This document shows positions 1 to 7,987 of a DNA stretch of 64,000 bases, piece by piece. Under the pieces are notes generated by a model. It saw only the letters and a program-made list of their open reading frames with translations. It made no database searches and was not told the origin of the DNA. Where the stretch lies: the NCBI RefSeq assembly GCF_900186965.1, contig NZ_LT906457.1, forward strand, positions 1,886,501 to 1,950,500, in the 5' to 3' direction. Numbering within the stretch: position 1 is the stretch's first letter; each line of letters opens with the position of its first letter. Origin of the DNA: Legionella spiritensis. GTDB taxonomy: Bacteria > Pseudomonadota > Gammaproteobacteria > Legionellales > Legionellaceae. The position numbers were made by a program, and so were the translations under genes.

Positions 1-1535
1 GCAGCGGCCACACGTGTTTTATTGGAGTGGTTCTGGTCGCTCTGGCTATTTACGGATTAAGCAGAATACCAACCGGCTTTATTCCCCTTGAAGATCAGGG
101 TTATTTAGTTATGAATGTGGTGCTTCCGGATGGATCTTCCTTGCAACGTACGGAAGCCGTTTTGGATGAACTCAGTACCAAGGTGGCTAAAATTGGCGGT
201 ATTGATAATGTCATCGCAATCGATGGGGTTTCATTGCTGGACAATAACGCCAATCTGGCCAATGCCGGGATCTTGTATGTTATGTTCAAGGATTGGAGCG
301 AGCGAGGCAAAAGCGAGGATTTGCTGGCGCTTTACACCAAGCTCAACAAGATAGCCTCCGAAACCCTGAGCGCGAAAGTCATGGTCGTGGTTCCTCCGCC
401 CATCCAGGGGCTGGGGTTATCCGGCGGCTTCCAAATGCAAGTGGAGCTTCAGGACGGTACTTTTGATTATCAAAAACTGCAAAACGCCACCGATCAACTC
501 ATCAAGCAATCCGTACAATGGCCCGCGCTGCAAAAACTCATGACTTCGTTTCGAGCGGCAGTACCACAGGTTTTAGCGCCTATCAACCGCACCAAGGCAG
601 AATCGCTCGGTGTCGCGGTTGGAGATGCGTTTGATACCTTACAGACTTACCTTGGCTCTTCCTACGTCAATCTTTTTACCAAATTCGGACAAGTATTTCA
701 GGTCTATGTGCAAGCAGACGCGTCTGCCCGTATGACCGATGAGGATATACGTAATTATTATGTTAAAAATCAATCCGGCGAAATGGTGCCGCTCGGAACC
801 CTCACCGATATCAAACCAGACACAGGGCCTGCAATCATTTCCCTTTATAATCTGTATCCTTCCAGTAGTATCAACGGCATGTCCGGGACAGGATACAGTT
901 CCGGCCAGTCCATTCAAGCCATGGAACAACTGGCCAGCAAAGTGCTTCCTGCCGGTATATCCTACGAGTGGACAAGCACCGCTTACCAGGAAAAAATAGC
1001 CGGAAATATGAGCTACTATATTTTCATTTTATCTCTGGTATTGGTATACATGATACTGGCCGGCCAGTATGAAAACTGGGTTACCCCGGCATCCATTCTG
1101 CTTAGTGTGCCGCTGGCATTAATCGGTACAGTATCAGTCTTATCCATTCTGGGACTTTCTAACAATATGTATACACAAATCGGTATTTTGCTGTTGATCG
1201 CCCTTGCAGCCAAAAACGCGATTCTTATTGTAGAGGTGGCGCGTGAACAAAGGCTATATAACAACAAATCCATTCTGGAAGCTGCCGTCATGGGCGCCCA
1301 AACCCGCTTTCGCCCTATTTTAATGACGTCATTTGCGTTTATTATGGGCGTCATGCCCCTGGTATTTGCCTCCGGTGCGGGCGCCAACGGCAGACGCTCC
1401 ATCGGTATTGCGGTAGCCAGCGGTATGCTCGCCTCTACCTGTCTTGCGGTGGTCTTCGTGCCGGCGTTTTACGTGCTTTTACAACAATGGCAGGAAAGAC
1501 GGCATGAGAAAAAAAGAAAAAACGATAAAAAATAG
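1..1535 (+). CDS. RND multidrug efflux permease, C-terminal half (partial)
   Basis: Inner-membrane proton-driven efflux pump of the AcrB/MexB (HAE1) family, which works with a membrane-fusion protein and an outer-membrane channel. The frame is open to the window edge, so the N-terminal half lies upstream; about 510 of roughly 1,040 residues are visible. Seen: a membrane segment followed by IPTGFIPLEDQGYL, typical of the start of the second half; the second periplasmic porter domain, with SSSINGMSGTGYSSGQ; then the closing bundle of membrane helices with GQYENWVTPASILLSVPLAL and FRPILMTSFAFIMGVMPLVF. The C-terminus is a short basic tail. A GTG at position 27 is internal and not the true start. 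The downstream GFA gene begins 11 bases after the stop. Family assignment is secure; the substrate cannot be read from the sequence. Confidence 0.93.
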   Translation, partial: SGHTCFIGVVLVALAIYGLSRIPTGFIPLEDQGYLVMNVVLPDGSSLQRTEAVLDELSTKVAKIGGIDNVIAIDGVSLLDNNANLANAGILYVMFKDWSERGKSEDLLALYTKLNKIASETLSAKVMVVVPPPIQGLGLSGGFQMQVELQDGTFDYQKLQNATDQLIKQSVQWPALQKLMTSFRAAVPQVLAPINRTKAESLGVAVGDAFDTLQTYLGSSYVNLFTKFGQVFQVYVQADASARMTDEDIRNYYVKNQSGEMVPLGTLTDIKPDTGPAIISLYNLYPSSSINGMSGTGYSSGQSIQAMEQLASKVLPAGISYEWTSTAYQEKIAGNMSYYIFILSLVLVYMILAGQYENWVTPASILLSVPLALIGTVSVLSILGLSNNMYTQIGILLLIALAAKNAILIVEVAREQRLYNNKSILEAAVMGAQTRFRPILMTSFAFIMGVMPLVFASGAGANGRRSIGIAVASGMLASTCLAVVFVPAFYVLLQQWQERRHEKKRKNDKK

Positions 1536-1545
1536 CGAAACCATT

Positions 1546-2025
1546 ATGAAATTAACCGGATCATGTCATTGTCAGTCAGTCCGGTTTGAATGCCTAAGCC
1601 ACACACCCTATCCCTATATGCGTTGCTATTGTTCCATATGTCGTAAAACCGCGGGAGGCGGCGGATACGCCATTAATATCATGGGGGATGCCAGGACATT
1701 AAAAGTGCATGGTGAAGAATACATCACCGTCTACAGAGCGCGTCTGTCCCCAGAAGATCCCGAGCCAGGTACGGGACAACGCCATTTCTGCAAGGTTTGC
1801 GGCAGTTGTTTATGGGTCTTTGATCCTGAATGGCCACAACTTATCCACCCATTTGCGTCCGCTATAGACACACCATTACCGATACCGCCTGAACAAGTTC
1901 ATATTATGACCGATTATGCGGCGCCATGGTGTGAAATCCCCAAGGGCGAGCACCATAGTCATCATACCCACTACCCCCCATTGTCCATTGAAGAGTGGCA
2001 TAAAAAACTGGGATTATGGATATAA
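1546..2025 (+). CDS. GFA/CENP-V family zinc-binding protein
   Basis: A 159-residue protein of the glutathione-dependent formaldehyde-activating (GFA/CENP-V) fold, a small zinc-binding domain whose physiological substrate is usually unknown. Seen: the N-terminal CHC motif (GSCHCQSVRFEC), the central CYCSICRKTAGGGG and the later CKVCGSC, which supply the cysteines for the structural and catalytic zinc sites. The ATG at 1546 opens directly on MKLTGSCHC, the usual N-terminus of the family; an in-frame ATG at 1504 would overlap the RND gene and add a non-conserved lysine-rich stretch. It follows the efflux gene closely and may be co-transcribed. Reaction not inferred. Confidence 0.87.
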   Translation: MKLTGSCHCQSVRFECLSHTPYPYMRCYCSICRKTAGGGGYAINIMGDARTLKVHGEEYITVYRARLSPEDPEPGTGQRHFCKVCGSCLWVFDPEWPQLIHPFASAIDTPLPIPPEQVHIMTDYAAPWCEIPKGEHHSHHTHYPPLSIEEWHKKLGLWI

Positions 2026-2071
2026 CAATTCTATTAGCAAGCATTTTCAAGAATCATCCCGGTTGATCGAT

Positions 2072-2170
2072 AAACCCGTAATACGGCCGCAGGCCTCCCT
2101 ACGGGCTACGGTACTTTTACAAAAAGCACGTAGCCCTTCATGAAGGGGAAGCCGAAATGCGGAATAACGT
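2072..2170. repeat. REP-like palindromic repeat pair
   Basis: Two related hairpin units in opposite orientation. The first (about 2072-2110) reads AACCCGTAATACGGCC ... ACGGGCTACG. The second (about 2130-2170) reads TAGCCCTTCATGAAGG followed by GAAGCCGAAATGCGG. Each unit can fold with an outer CCCG/CGGG stem and an inner GGC/GCC stem. The same pair recurs at 5084-5405, 30597-30708, 41490-41597 and 45384-45479. No reading frame is needed to explain it. Confidence 0.85.
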
Positions 2171-2179
2171 TATTGATGC

Positions 2180-3022
2180 CTAACCAAAAAATTTCTTGAT
2201 CCCGATGATAACAGGATAGGAAATAATAGCTCCGGTATTACTGATGCTTGCCTTCTGAATAGGACGAATGGGTACGGTTTTATCGATTAGATTGTTTCCG
2301 AGCAAACCATCACTGGCCATCACACCGACTTTTATAAAAGCGGCGCAGGTTTCCTGAATAGACATCATTAACCCGGTATACACCCCCCCTGACAAGCTCG
2401 AACTGGATTTGTAAAAAGTGACACTGGAGCTGCCACCGGCAAAAGAGACCGGTGATCCATTAAGAAAATCATTGGAAACGACCACCTTGGGTCGGTAGCT
2501 CACTCCTACTTTGGCGCCGACGAAAGGATAGATCCTGCGGTTAAACGCGGTGAAAGAATTGTCAAAATAATACGAGCTGGATAAATAAGACGAGTAAGAT
2601 TCGTAAGACGAGTAGGTTTGATCAAAAAAACCTATCGGGGTATTGCGACGGTATCGTTGACTGTCGGCGTAGGTTCCCTCAAATTCAAGCCCCCACTCCA
2701 GATTATCCGTATACGCATAGTTAATACCAATGCCATAGAAATAATGAGTGCCGAATAATTTGTCAAAATAATAATCGCTACCAACTCCCAACACTCCGGC
2801 AGGATTCACATTACCATTGATATTAGTTCCCGACAAACGCAACACTTTGGAGGGACTGGTAAATCGGGTATCGCTGGCACCACCGTCAATGGACAGGTTC
2901 CATTGCCCTTGTCTGAGTGGATGTTGAACAACATCACCTGCCGTACCGGCAAAGGCAAGTGAAACCACCAACGATGAGAGAACACCCCACAGAGTATTTT
3001 TTGTTATCAATTTGGTTGACAT
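2180..3022 (-). CDS. outer-membrane beta-barrel protein
   Basis: A 280-residue exported protein of unknown function, probably an outer-membrane barrel. Seen: a signal peptide (basic start, hydrophobic core, ending near AFAGTAG), then alternating aromatic/glycine-rich strands such as YFYGIGINYAYTDNLEWGLEFEG, and many Tyr/Ser stretches. The last residues, KKFFG, carry a near-terminal Phe like barrel-assembly signals, although Phe is not the very last residue. The start is the ATG at 3022, because AAGGAAG lies seven bases upstream; a GTG two codons earlier has no room for a ribosome site. Similar proteins are common in Legionella. It is divergent from the gene at 3265. No substrate or adhesion role can be read. 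Confidence 0.75.
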   Translation of the reverse strand: MSTKLITKNTLWGVLSSLVVSLAFAGTAGDVVQHPLRQGQWNLSIDGGASDTRFTSPSKVLRLSGTNINGNVNPAGVLGVGSDYYFDKLFGTHYFYGIGINYAYTDNLEWGLEFEGTYADSQRYRRNTPIGFFDQTYSSYESYSSYLSSSYYFDNSFTAFNRRIYPFVGAKVGVSYRPKVVVSNDFLNGSPVSFAGGSSSVTFYKSSSSLSGGVYTGLMMSIQETCAAFIKVGVMASDGLLGNNLIDKTVPIRPIQKASISNTGAIISYPVIIGIKKFFG

Positions 3023-3123
3023 AAACACACTTCCTTGTAAGAATCAGCAAAGAACCCGGGAATACGATACAGTAATTTTAATATCGCCTACGATACATAA
3101 GGCAAATTGCAAATTCAATACCC

Positions 3124-3138
3124 AGGTTCCGTGAACCT
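3124..3138. repeat. short palindrome shared with the 54 kb intergenic region
   Basis: Perfect inverted repeat AGGTTC-CGT-GAACCT in the intergenic region between two divergent genes. The 14-mer CAGGTTCCGTGAAC at 3123-3136 recurs exactly at 54020-54033, also between divergent genes. It could be an operator or a fragment of a dispersed repeat; the sequence does not decide. Confidence 0.5.
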
Positions 3139-3264
3139 AAAAACAATGAAACTTTCTTATTACATGCAAAGTAGAAAATTTGCTTTTTTTACATGATATT
3201 ATCTTAAATTTATAAATATACACAAAAAAATTATAAACAGCATTTCAATTGAAGACTTTAACCA

Positions 3265-4164
3265 ATGTATGTTACCAAAGACGATGTTAATTTGATGTAT
3301 GGCTACCTGACATTTTATAAAACCAAAATGATGGATGATACACAATGGAAACGTGGCAGCCTATTATTACAAAACTGCCTGAAAGACTTGTTTGACCGCT
3401 TGAAATCAGGAAAGAATTATAAAAAATCGATGGGATATTTTTACGAAAACACAAGAGAGTCTTTCAAAGATAAAAGCGATCTTCATGACTTTTTTACCAT
3501 ATTGGCAAGTAAAACATCCAATCCGGCCTCACTACTCCATTCATCACGTCGAAACATGGCATTCTCTTTTTACAAGGATATTATTCACATTGAGATTCTC
3601 AGGGCATTTTACGACGTTCTGATGACATTAAACCACTCAGAACCATTATCATCCATCGACGTAAACTTAATACATACAAGTGTTTTGAATGATTTAAAAA
3701 AGGACGCCGATGTCTCCAGAAAAAAATTATGCTTTTTTGAAAACGGTAGAAACATAATTTCTTCTCCGGTATATCAATTTGCACAATTTGGATTAATTTC
3801 TTTAAGTACATTTCTCGCTTTCAACTTGCATCTGTTTTTCAAATACCCTGCTCATGATGATTACGATAATTACCATAGAGACATCAATCTTCTTTTAACG
3901 CTATTGGCCGCCATATTTATATTATTATTATTCAACTACCTGAATAAGTCACTAAATAACTCATTATTACTGACCCGCCAAAAAATGAGCGAAATTCAAC
4001 TTGTTGTTGCCGAATTTGCAGAAAGCAACGATACCATCAGGCATGACGATCTATTACAAGAGTTGCATTTAAAATTGCTCGAACCGGTTTTTGTTCTTAA
4101 CAAAGAGACCATATTTCAGCGAGTTGAAGATTACGACTCCGATGATGAAAGATTTGCAATTTGA
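3265..4164 (+). CDS. hypothetical protein with two membrane helices
   Basis: I do not recognise this 299-residue protein. It has a mostly helical, charged N-terminal part (residues about 1-165), two predicted membrane helices near 172-192 (FGLISLSTFLAFNLHLFF) and 210-228 (INLLLTLLAAIFILLLFNYL), and a C-terminal cytoplasmic-type helix that ends in an acidic patch, VEDYDSDDERFAI. No signal peptide is seen. The ribosome site before the ATG is weak (GAAGA). A charged soluble domain, a hairpin of membrane helices and a Glu/Asp-rich tail are also found in some Dot/Icm substrates, but this is only a resemblance. The DNA is visibly AT-rich. Confidence 0.6.
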   Translation: MYVTKDDVNLMYGYLTFYKTKMMDDTQWKRGSLLLQNCLKDLFDRLKSGKNYKKSMGYFYENTRESFKDKSDLHDFFTILASKTSNPASLLHSSRRNMAFSFYKDIIHIEILRAFYDVLMTLNHSEPLSSIDVNLIHTSVLNDLKKDADVSRKKLCFFENGRNIISSPVYQFAQFGLISLSTFLAFNLHLFFKYPAHDDYDNYHRDINLLLTLLAAIFILLLFNYLNKSLNNSLLLTRQKMSEIQLVVAEFAESNDTIRHDDLLQELHLKLLEPVFVLNKETIFQRVEDYDSDDERFAI

Positions 4165-4239
4165 CGTCATAGTTGTCAAATAATAGAAGAACTGCTAGTT
4201 TTAAAAAATCATTGACGGAAAAATTTCAGAGGCATCCAA

Positions 4240-5025
4240 ATGGACTTGAATATAAAACATGATAAAAAAAATCAGCGATTTTATGTTGCGAAAGATAACA
4301 GGGAAAGTGAACTGAAATATAAAAAAACCGATGAAAAAACCCTGGATTATTTTACTACTTTTGTGCCGGAAGAACACCGTGGGCAAGGTGTTGCCGGTCA
4401 AATCACCGATTACGCACTGCAATACGCCAGGAAAAATAATTATAAAATCACACCAACCTGCCCTTTTGTAAAAAATTATATTGACGATCATCCCGAGTAT
4501 CAGGGCCTGGTGGAAAGCCAATCCGGAAAAAAAGAAAACCGCTCTTCTTTAAAAAAATACTGGCCATTATTTTCCCTGATTCTTGTCTCACTCCTGGCGG
4601 CGTTCGCGCTGAACTGGCAGGCAGAGGGTGGAATGAACATATGGATGCATTATTTCATGGGTGTTTTTCTTGTCCTATTCAGTACCCTGAAACTATTTCA
4701 TCCTGTCGATTTTGCAGACGGTTTCGAGATGTACGATATCATTGCAAAACGATCGCGTATTTATGCCTATTGTTACCCATTAATTGAGTTATTTCTGGGA
4801 CTCGCTTTTCTATCTTTCTTTTTACCGATACTTATTTACATTGTCACGATTGTTATTTTAACTATTGGCTCTGTTGGAGTCATTCAGGCGCTACAAAAGG
4901 GACTTGATATAAATTGCCCTTGCATGGGCACGGTTTTAGACGTTCCTCTATCTACGGTAACACTGGCCGAAGACATTGGCATGGCTTTAATGGCGTTTAT
5001 TCTCTTGATTATGAGTATCGTTTAA
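4240..5025 (+). CDS. GNAT-like domain fused to MauE/DoxX-type membrane domain
   Basis: A 261-residue two-domain protein. Residues 1-90 resemble the short YjdJ-type GNAT acetyltransferase fold: FVPEEHRGQGVAGQITDYAL contains the acetyl-CoA-binding R/Q-x-x-G-x-G/A motif, followed by TCPFVKNYIDDHPEY, typical of this subfamily. Residues about 105-261 form four to five membrane helices of the MauE/DoxX redox-associated type, with CPCMGT near residue 226 as the probable redox cysteine pair. AGAGG upstream of the ATG supports the start. Known family roles: small-molecule or protein acetylation for the first part, disulphide-linked electron transfer for the second. What the fusion does is not known. 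REP-like repeats begin about 60 bases downstream. Confidence 0.72.
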   Translation: MDLNIKHDKKNQRFYVAKDNRESELKYKKTDEKTLDYFTTFVPEEHRGQGVAGQITDYALQYARKNNYKITPTCPFVKNYIDDHPEYQGLVESQSGKKENRSSLKKYWPLFSLILVSLLAAFALNWQAEGGMNIWMHYFMGVFLVLFSTLKLFHPVDFADGFEMYDIIAKRSRIYAYCYPLIELFLGLAFLSFFLPILIYIVTIVILTIGSVGVIQALQKGLDINCPCMGTVLDVPLSTVTLAEDIGMALMAFILLIMSIV

Positions 5026-5083
5026 ATTTAATACGGAGCGAAAACAGGGTGAATATTGCCATACACCAAATAAGAGCTTCCTG

Positions 5084-5405
5084 TAGCCCGTCATGAAGGC
5101 AAAGCCGAAATGCGGGATTAACGTTCACCCGGGTATTCACCTAAACTCCCGGGACAATACTGGATCAAGAAACCCGCAATACGGCCACAGGCCTCCTTGC
5201 GGGCTACGCTTTTTATTACATAAACATGTAGCCCGACATGAAGGCGAAGCCGAAATGCGGGATAACGCTAACCCGTGTACTCACCTGAACTCCTGAAACA
5301 ATATTGGACCATAAAACCCGCAATCCGGCCACAGGCCTCCTTACGGGCTACGGTTTTTTACGTAAATATGTAGCCGTCTTGAAGGCGGAGCCAGAAAGCG
5401 GATCA
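5084..5405. repeat. cluster of five REP-like palindromic units
   Basis: Five alternating hairpin units: TAGCCCG-type at about 5084-5120, 5229-5265 and 5370-5405, and the inverted type (AACCCGCAATACGGCCACAG ... CGGGCTACG) at about 5170-5208 and 5314-5353. Unit spacing is regular, so the array looks like tandem duplication of a two-unit module. The last unit is the most divergent. This accounts for most of the gap between 5026 and 5546; short reading frames inside it are by-products of the repeat. Confidence 0.85.
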
Positions 5406-5546
5406 TCTAATTGGCGAATATTGTTTTTATTGAAAATCAAGTCCAGTTTTTTGTAATGAAATATTTTCACAAATTCCCTCATTCTATGGCTCAATCCTGC
5501 GTAACTGGCAGGAAAAAACACACGTTTCACACCATGGAATTAAACA

Positions 5547-5987
5547 ATGGATACATTCAAACTGCATACCCAATCACCCTGCATTCGGTCTACTTTCACG
5601 AGAATTCGTTTTTATATCGGATGTTTTGTAATCCTGACCGGTATGATTCGTGCAACGTACGGCAGCGACCGTTATTTCCTTTGCGGTCCTGATGAGGACG
5701 GCTGCTACGACGGTATCTATCAATATTGTGCCTGCATACCCTATGATGATTTAACAGGCGACCAACCTTATTGTCTTGATTTTAACCTTCTAACCTGTAC
5801 GCCTTTATCCCGGGTACCGGATTGCCCTGCTTCCCTGACGTTCAAAAATCAGGGTGAATGTCTGGGCACCATTTTCCAAAGCGAGCCATTACCGCCCTGC
5901 CCACTCACGACACATTCCTTTTGCCTTGAACACCACGTCAGTATTTGCGACTCCAATGGACAACCGGATAGTTGCCGGAAAACCTGA
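5547..5987 (+). CDS. cysteine-rich secreted protein, function unknown
   Basis: Not recognised. The 146-residue product has a short N-terminal extension, then a basic/hydrophobic stretch (residues about 16-38, RIRFYIGCFVILTGMIRATYG) that would serve as a signal peptide, and a mature part of about 105 residues with twelve cysteines, many in short-spaced pairs (YCAC, FLCGP, DGCYD). The even cysteine count and acidic, proline-rich composition suggest a disulphide-stabilised periplasmic or secreted domain. The ribosome site before the ATG is poor, so the exact start is uncertain. It is convergent with the amidotransferase gene, whose stop lies 13 bases away. Confidence 0.6.
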   Translation: MDTFKLHTQSPCIRSTFTRIRFYIGCFVILTGMIRATYGSDRYFLCGPDEDGCYDGIYQYCACIPYDDLTGDQPYCLDFNLLTCTPLSRVPDCPASLTFKNQGECLGTIFQSEPLPPCPLTTHSFCLEHHVSICDSNGQPDSCRKT

Positions 5988-6000
5988 GCGGCACCCACAA

Positions 6001-6918
6001 TCAAACAGGAATATCAGATGAACTGATTTGAATATCTCCCTGCTCCAGATGGGCACCAATAAAGGTGTACTCAGGCACTTCAATCCAGGTTGTTGTGTCT
6101 TCAGTCAACGGTTCGGAAGCTATAATAATGCTTTTTCTTCTCTTACCCATTTTCATTTTATAATCATCTTCAATCAACCCATAACGTTCCCCGTAGGTAT
6201 ACCATAACGAATGGTATACCATATGTGGCGATAAATATTCCGTATCAGGATAATGGCCATAATCCAGTACAAACCGGGTAGCGGCGAGAAAACGGCCATT
6301 TGAAATAAAAAAATTAAGGGGCGATGAAATCTTGATACCGTTTTTTTTGCGGATCTGTTGTAAAATATCAATCAAAATGAGAACAGCTTCAAAAACATCT
6401 TTTATTTCAATAACTTCTTTATTCGGAAGTTGCGAAAGAAAGACCGCATACATCCACTCGCTATCCGTTGTTCCTTTTATCTGGTTTTTAAACCTTGTCT
6501 GCATGTATTTAATCAATTCAAAACGAATATCCTCAAAGCCGGCCAAACCGCCATTATGGGCAAACACCACATCAGTGCCATGGTATAAAAAAGGATGTAC
6601 GTTTTGTTTGGAAACAATATTGGTTTCGCTATACGGTACACCTCTGATATGAGCAATCAAGCAATTTGCCCTGATTTGCGAGGCGATTATTTTCAGGTTG
6701 TCGTCATAAAATGGAAGCGTTGGAGTACGATAGATAAACGGAGATCTTGAAGAGTAAAAAATTCGGCCCCAGGCAGCCATGCCAAAACCGGCCAGATTAA
6801 GCATCATATGAGGCATCAATTTTGGATTGTAACTTTGGGTAATCAATGAGTTATCCGGTTGGTACAATAACTCATCCGTTAAAATAGGCTGGCCCAGGTA
6901 AGATAACACTCTACACAT
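6001..6918 (-). CDS. class II glutamine amidotransferase (YafJ/EgtC-like)
   Basis: A 305-residue N-terminal-nucleophile glutaminase-fold protein. Removal of Met exposes Cys2 (MCRVLSY), the catalytic nucleophile. Other family marks are CLIAHIRGVPYS (Arg/His in the glutamine site), VFAHNGGLAGFE (oxyanion Asn-Gly-Gly) and TTDSEWMYAVFL. No synthetase domain is attached, so, as in YafJ and EgtC, the enzyme would act alone, either releasing ammonia from glutamine or hydrolysing a gamma-glutamyl amide. It starts three bases after the cyclic-nucleotide-binding gene and is the last gene of a three-gene operon headed by a GCS2 ligase. A GCS2 enzyme that makes a gamma-glutamyl bond next to an enzyme that may cut one recalls the EgtA/EgtC pair of ergothioneine synthesis, but no other egt genes are seen. 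Confidence 0.85.
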   Translation of the reverse strand: MCRVLSYLGQPILTDELLYQPDNSLITQSYNPKLMPHMMLNLAGFGMAAWGRIFYSSRSPFIYRTPTLPFYDDNLKIIASQIRANCLIAHIRGVPYSETNIVSKQNVHPFLYHGTDVVFAHNGGLAGFEDIRFELIKYMQTRFKNQIKGTTDSEWMYAVFLSQLPNKEVIEIKDVFEAVLILIDILQQIRKKNGIKISSPLNFFISNGRFLAATRFVLDYGHYPDTEYLSPHMVYHSLWYTYGERYGLIEDDYKMKMGKRRKSIIIASEPLTEDTTTWIEVPEYTFIGAHLEQGDIQISSSDIPV

Positions 6919-6921
6919 AAT

Positions 6922-7968
6922 TCATTCCTTCACCCCGGATATCACCTTCTCATTCATTAACCTGAGGGTCAGACTGTTTAATTTACTCTGTAGCGATACT
7001 ACGTAACGACAGAATACATCATGACAACGATACCAAAGTAATGGATTGGTTTTGGCAAGACGCTCCAGATAATCCGGTGAAATTTCCAGCAACGTTGCCG
7101 CACCAATGGTTGTGTAATGAAATATTTCCGGTTTGCTCTCAATAAAAGATCCCGGACAAACGAGCGTATTGGGACCATAAACCGTCACCTTGGCACGATT
7201 ATTTCTGGACTCGACGGAGATCTGAATCGAGCCGTTAATAATAAAATAGCCGCAAGTGCGAGTTAAGCCGTCCCTGATTAAAGTACAATGTTTACGAACT
7301 TCAACTACCCGGGCATGCTGGAGAAAATCATGCAACTCCTGTTTTGAAAACAACTGGAAAACCGGCAAGCGATGCAAATAGGAAAATCGCTCAAACAATT
7401 GATGATCAGAATCCGGTCTGTGATATTTTTTTTTGCCGGACGGCAATATTTTATTAAAAACGGTTGCCTGCGGCAATTCCATTAACTTCTTAATTTCCTT
7501 ATACATCATACGGTGCCTCTCCATGACATCCTCTACTATGGCCTGGTTAATGAAATAACCAAGTTGAGGCATAACCGCAAGAAAGGCATTGTAACATGCC
7601 CTTTTTAGCAAAAAGCAGATTGTTTTTTTACAGGAAATGATTGAAGCGGTACAAGGCCCGTTTTCAAGCAGACTTACCTCACCGAAGAAATAGCCCGGTG
7701 CGACCTGTGCCAATGTCACTCGTCCCTGGCCCAGCGCAATAACCGTAACGTCCGCTTTCCCGCTCAACAATATGTAAAGACCGGGACTTATTTCACCTTG
7801 TTTTAAAATAATTTCAGCATCATCAAACGCCACAAACTCTCCCAGCTCCTGGATGATCTTGATTCGTGTCTCGTCAAGATATTTAAAGGGCTGGGTATTT
7901 TTTAATACCGCTATTTGTTTTTTATCAATCTCTGACTTCATAACAGGATTTATTTGCTGGCTTACCAC
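6922..7968 (-). CDS. protein with two cyclic-nucleotide-binding-like domains
   Basis: A 348-residue protein with a Crp-type nucleotide-binding beta-roll at about residues 25-140 (ILKQGEISPGLYILLSGKAD, then PGYFFGEVSLLENGPCTASI) and a second, more divergent one at about 205-320 (VVEVRKHCTLIRDGLTRTCG, YFIINGSIQISVES). In the first, GEVSLLENGPCTAS matches the phosphate-binding cassette FGE-x-x-L-x-x-x-x-R-x-A except that the Arg is replaced by Pro-Cys, so nucleotide binding is doubtful. There is no helix-turn-helix or kinase domain. It lies between the GCS2 ligase (19 bases upstream) and the amidotransferase (3 bases downstream), which suggests a sensing or scaffolding role for those enzymes. 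The start is GTG at 7968; an ATG at 7941 is a possible alternative. Confidence 0.8.
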   Translation of the reverse strand: MVSQQINPVMKSEIDKKQIAVLKNTQPFKYLDETRIKIIQELGEFVAFDDAEIILKQGEISPGLYILLSGKADVTVIALGQGRVTLAQVAPGYFFGEVSLLENGPCTASIISCKKTICFLLKRACYNAFLAVMPQLGYFINQAIVEDVMERHRMMYKEIKKLMELPQATVFNKILPSGKKKYHRPDSDHQLFERFSYLHRLPVFQLFSKQELHDFLQHARVVEVRKHCTLIRDGLTRTCGYFIINGSIQISVESRNNRAKVTVYGPNTLVCPGSFIESKPEIFHYTTIGAATLLEISPDYLERLAKTNPLLWYRCHDVFCRYVVSLQSKLNSLTLRLMNEKVISGVKE

Positions 7969-7987
7969 TCAGTATAGAAAAGGCTCG

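Noticed and set aside
1444-1545. Longer start for the GFA protein
   Set aside because: It would overlap the RND gene and add non-conserved residues before the canonical MKLTGSCHC start.
5093-5296. 67-codon frame with internal repeats
   Set aside because: It is the translation of the REP-like units.
2072-5405. CRISPR array
   Set aside because: Units alternate in orientation, are imperfect and lack uniform spacers; no cas genes are seen.
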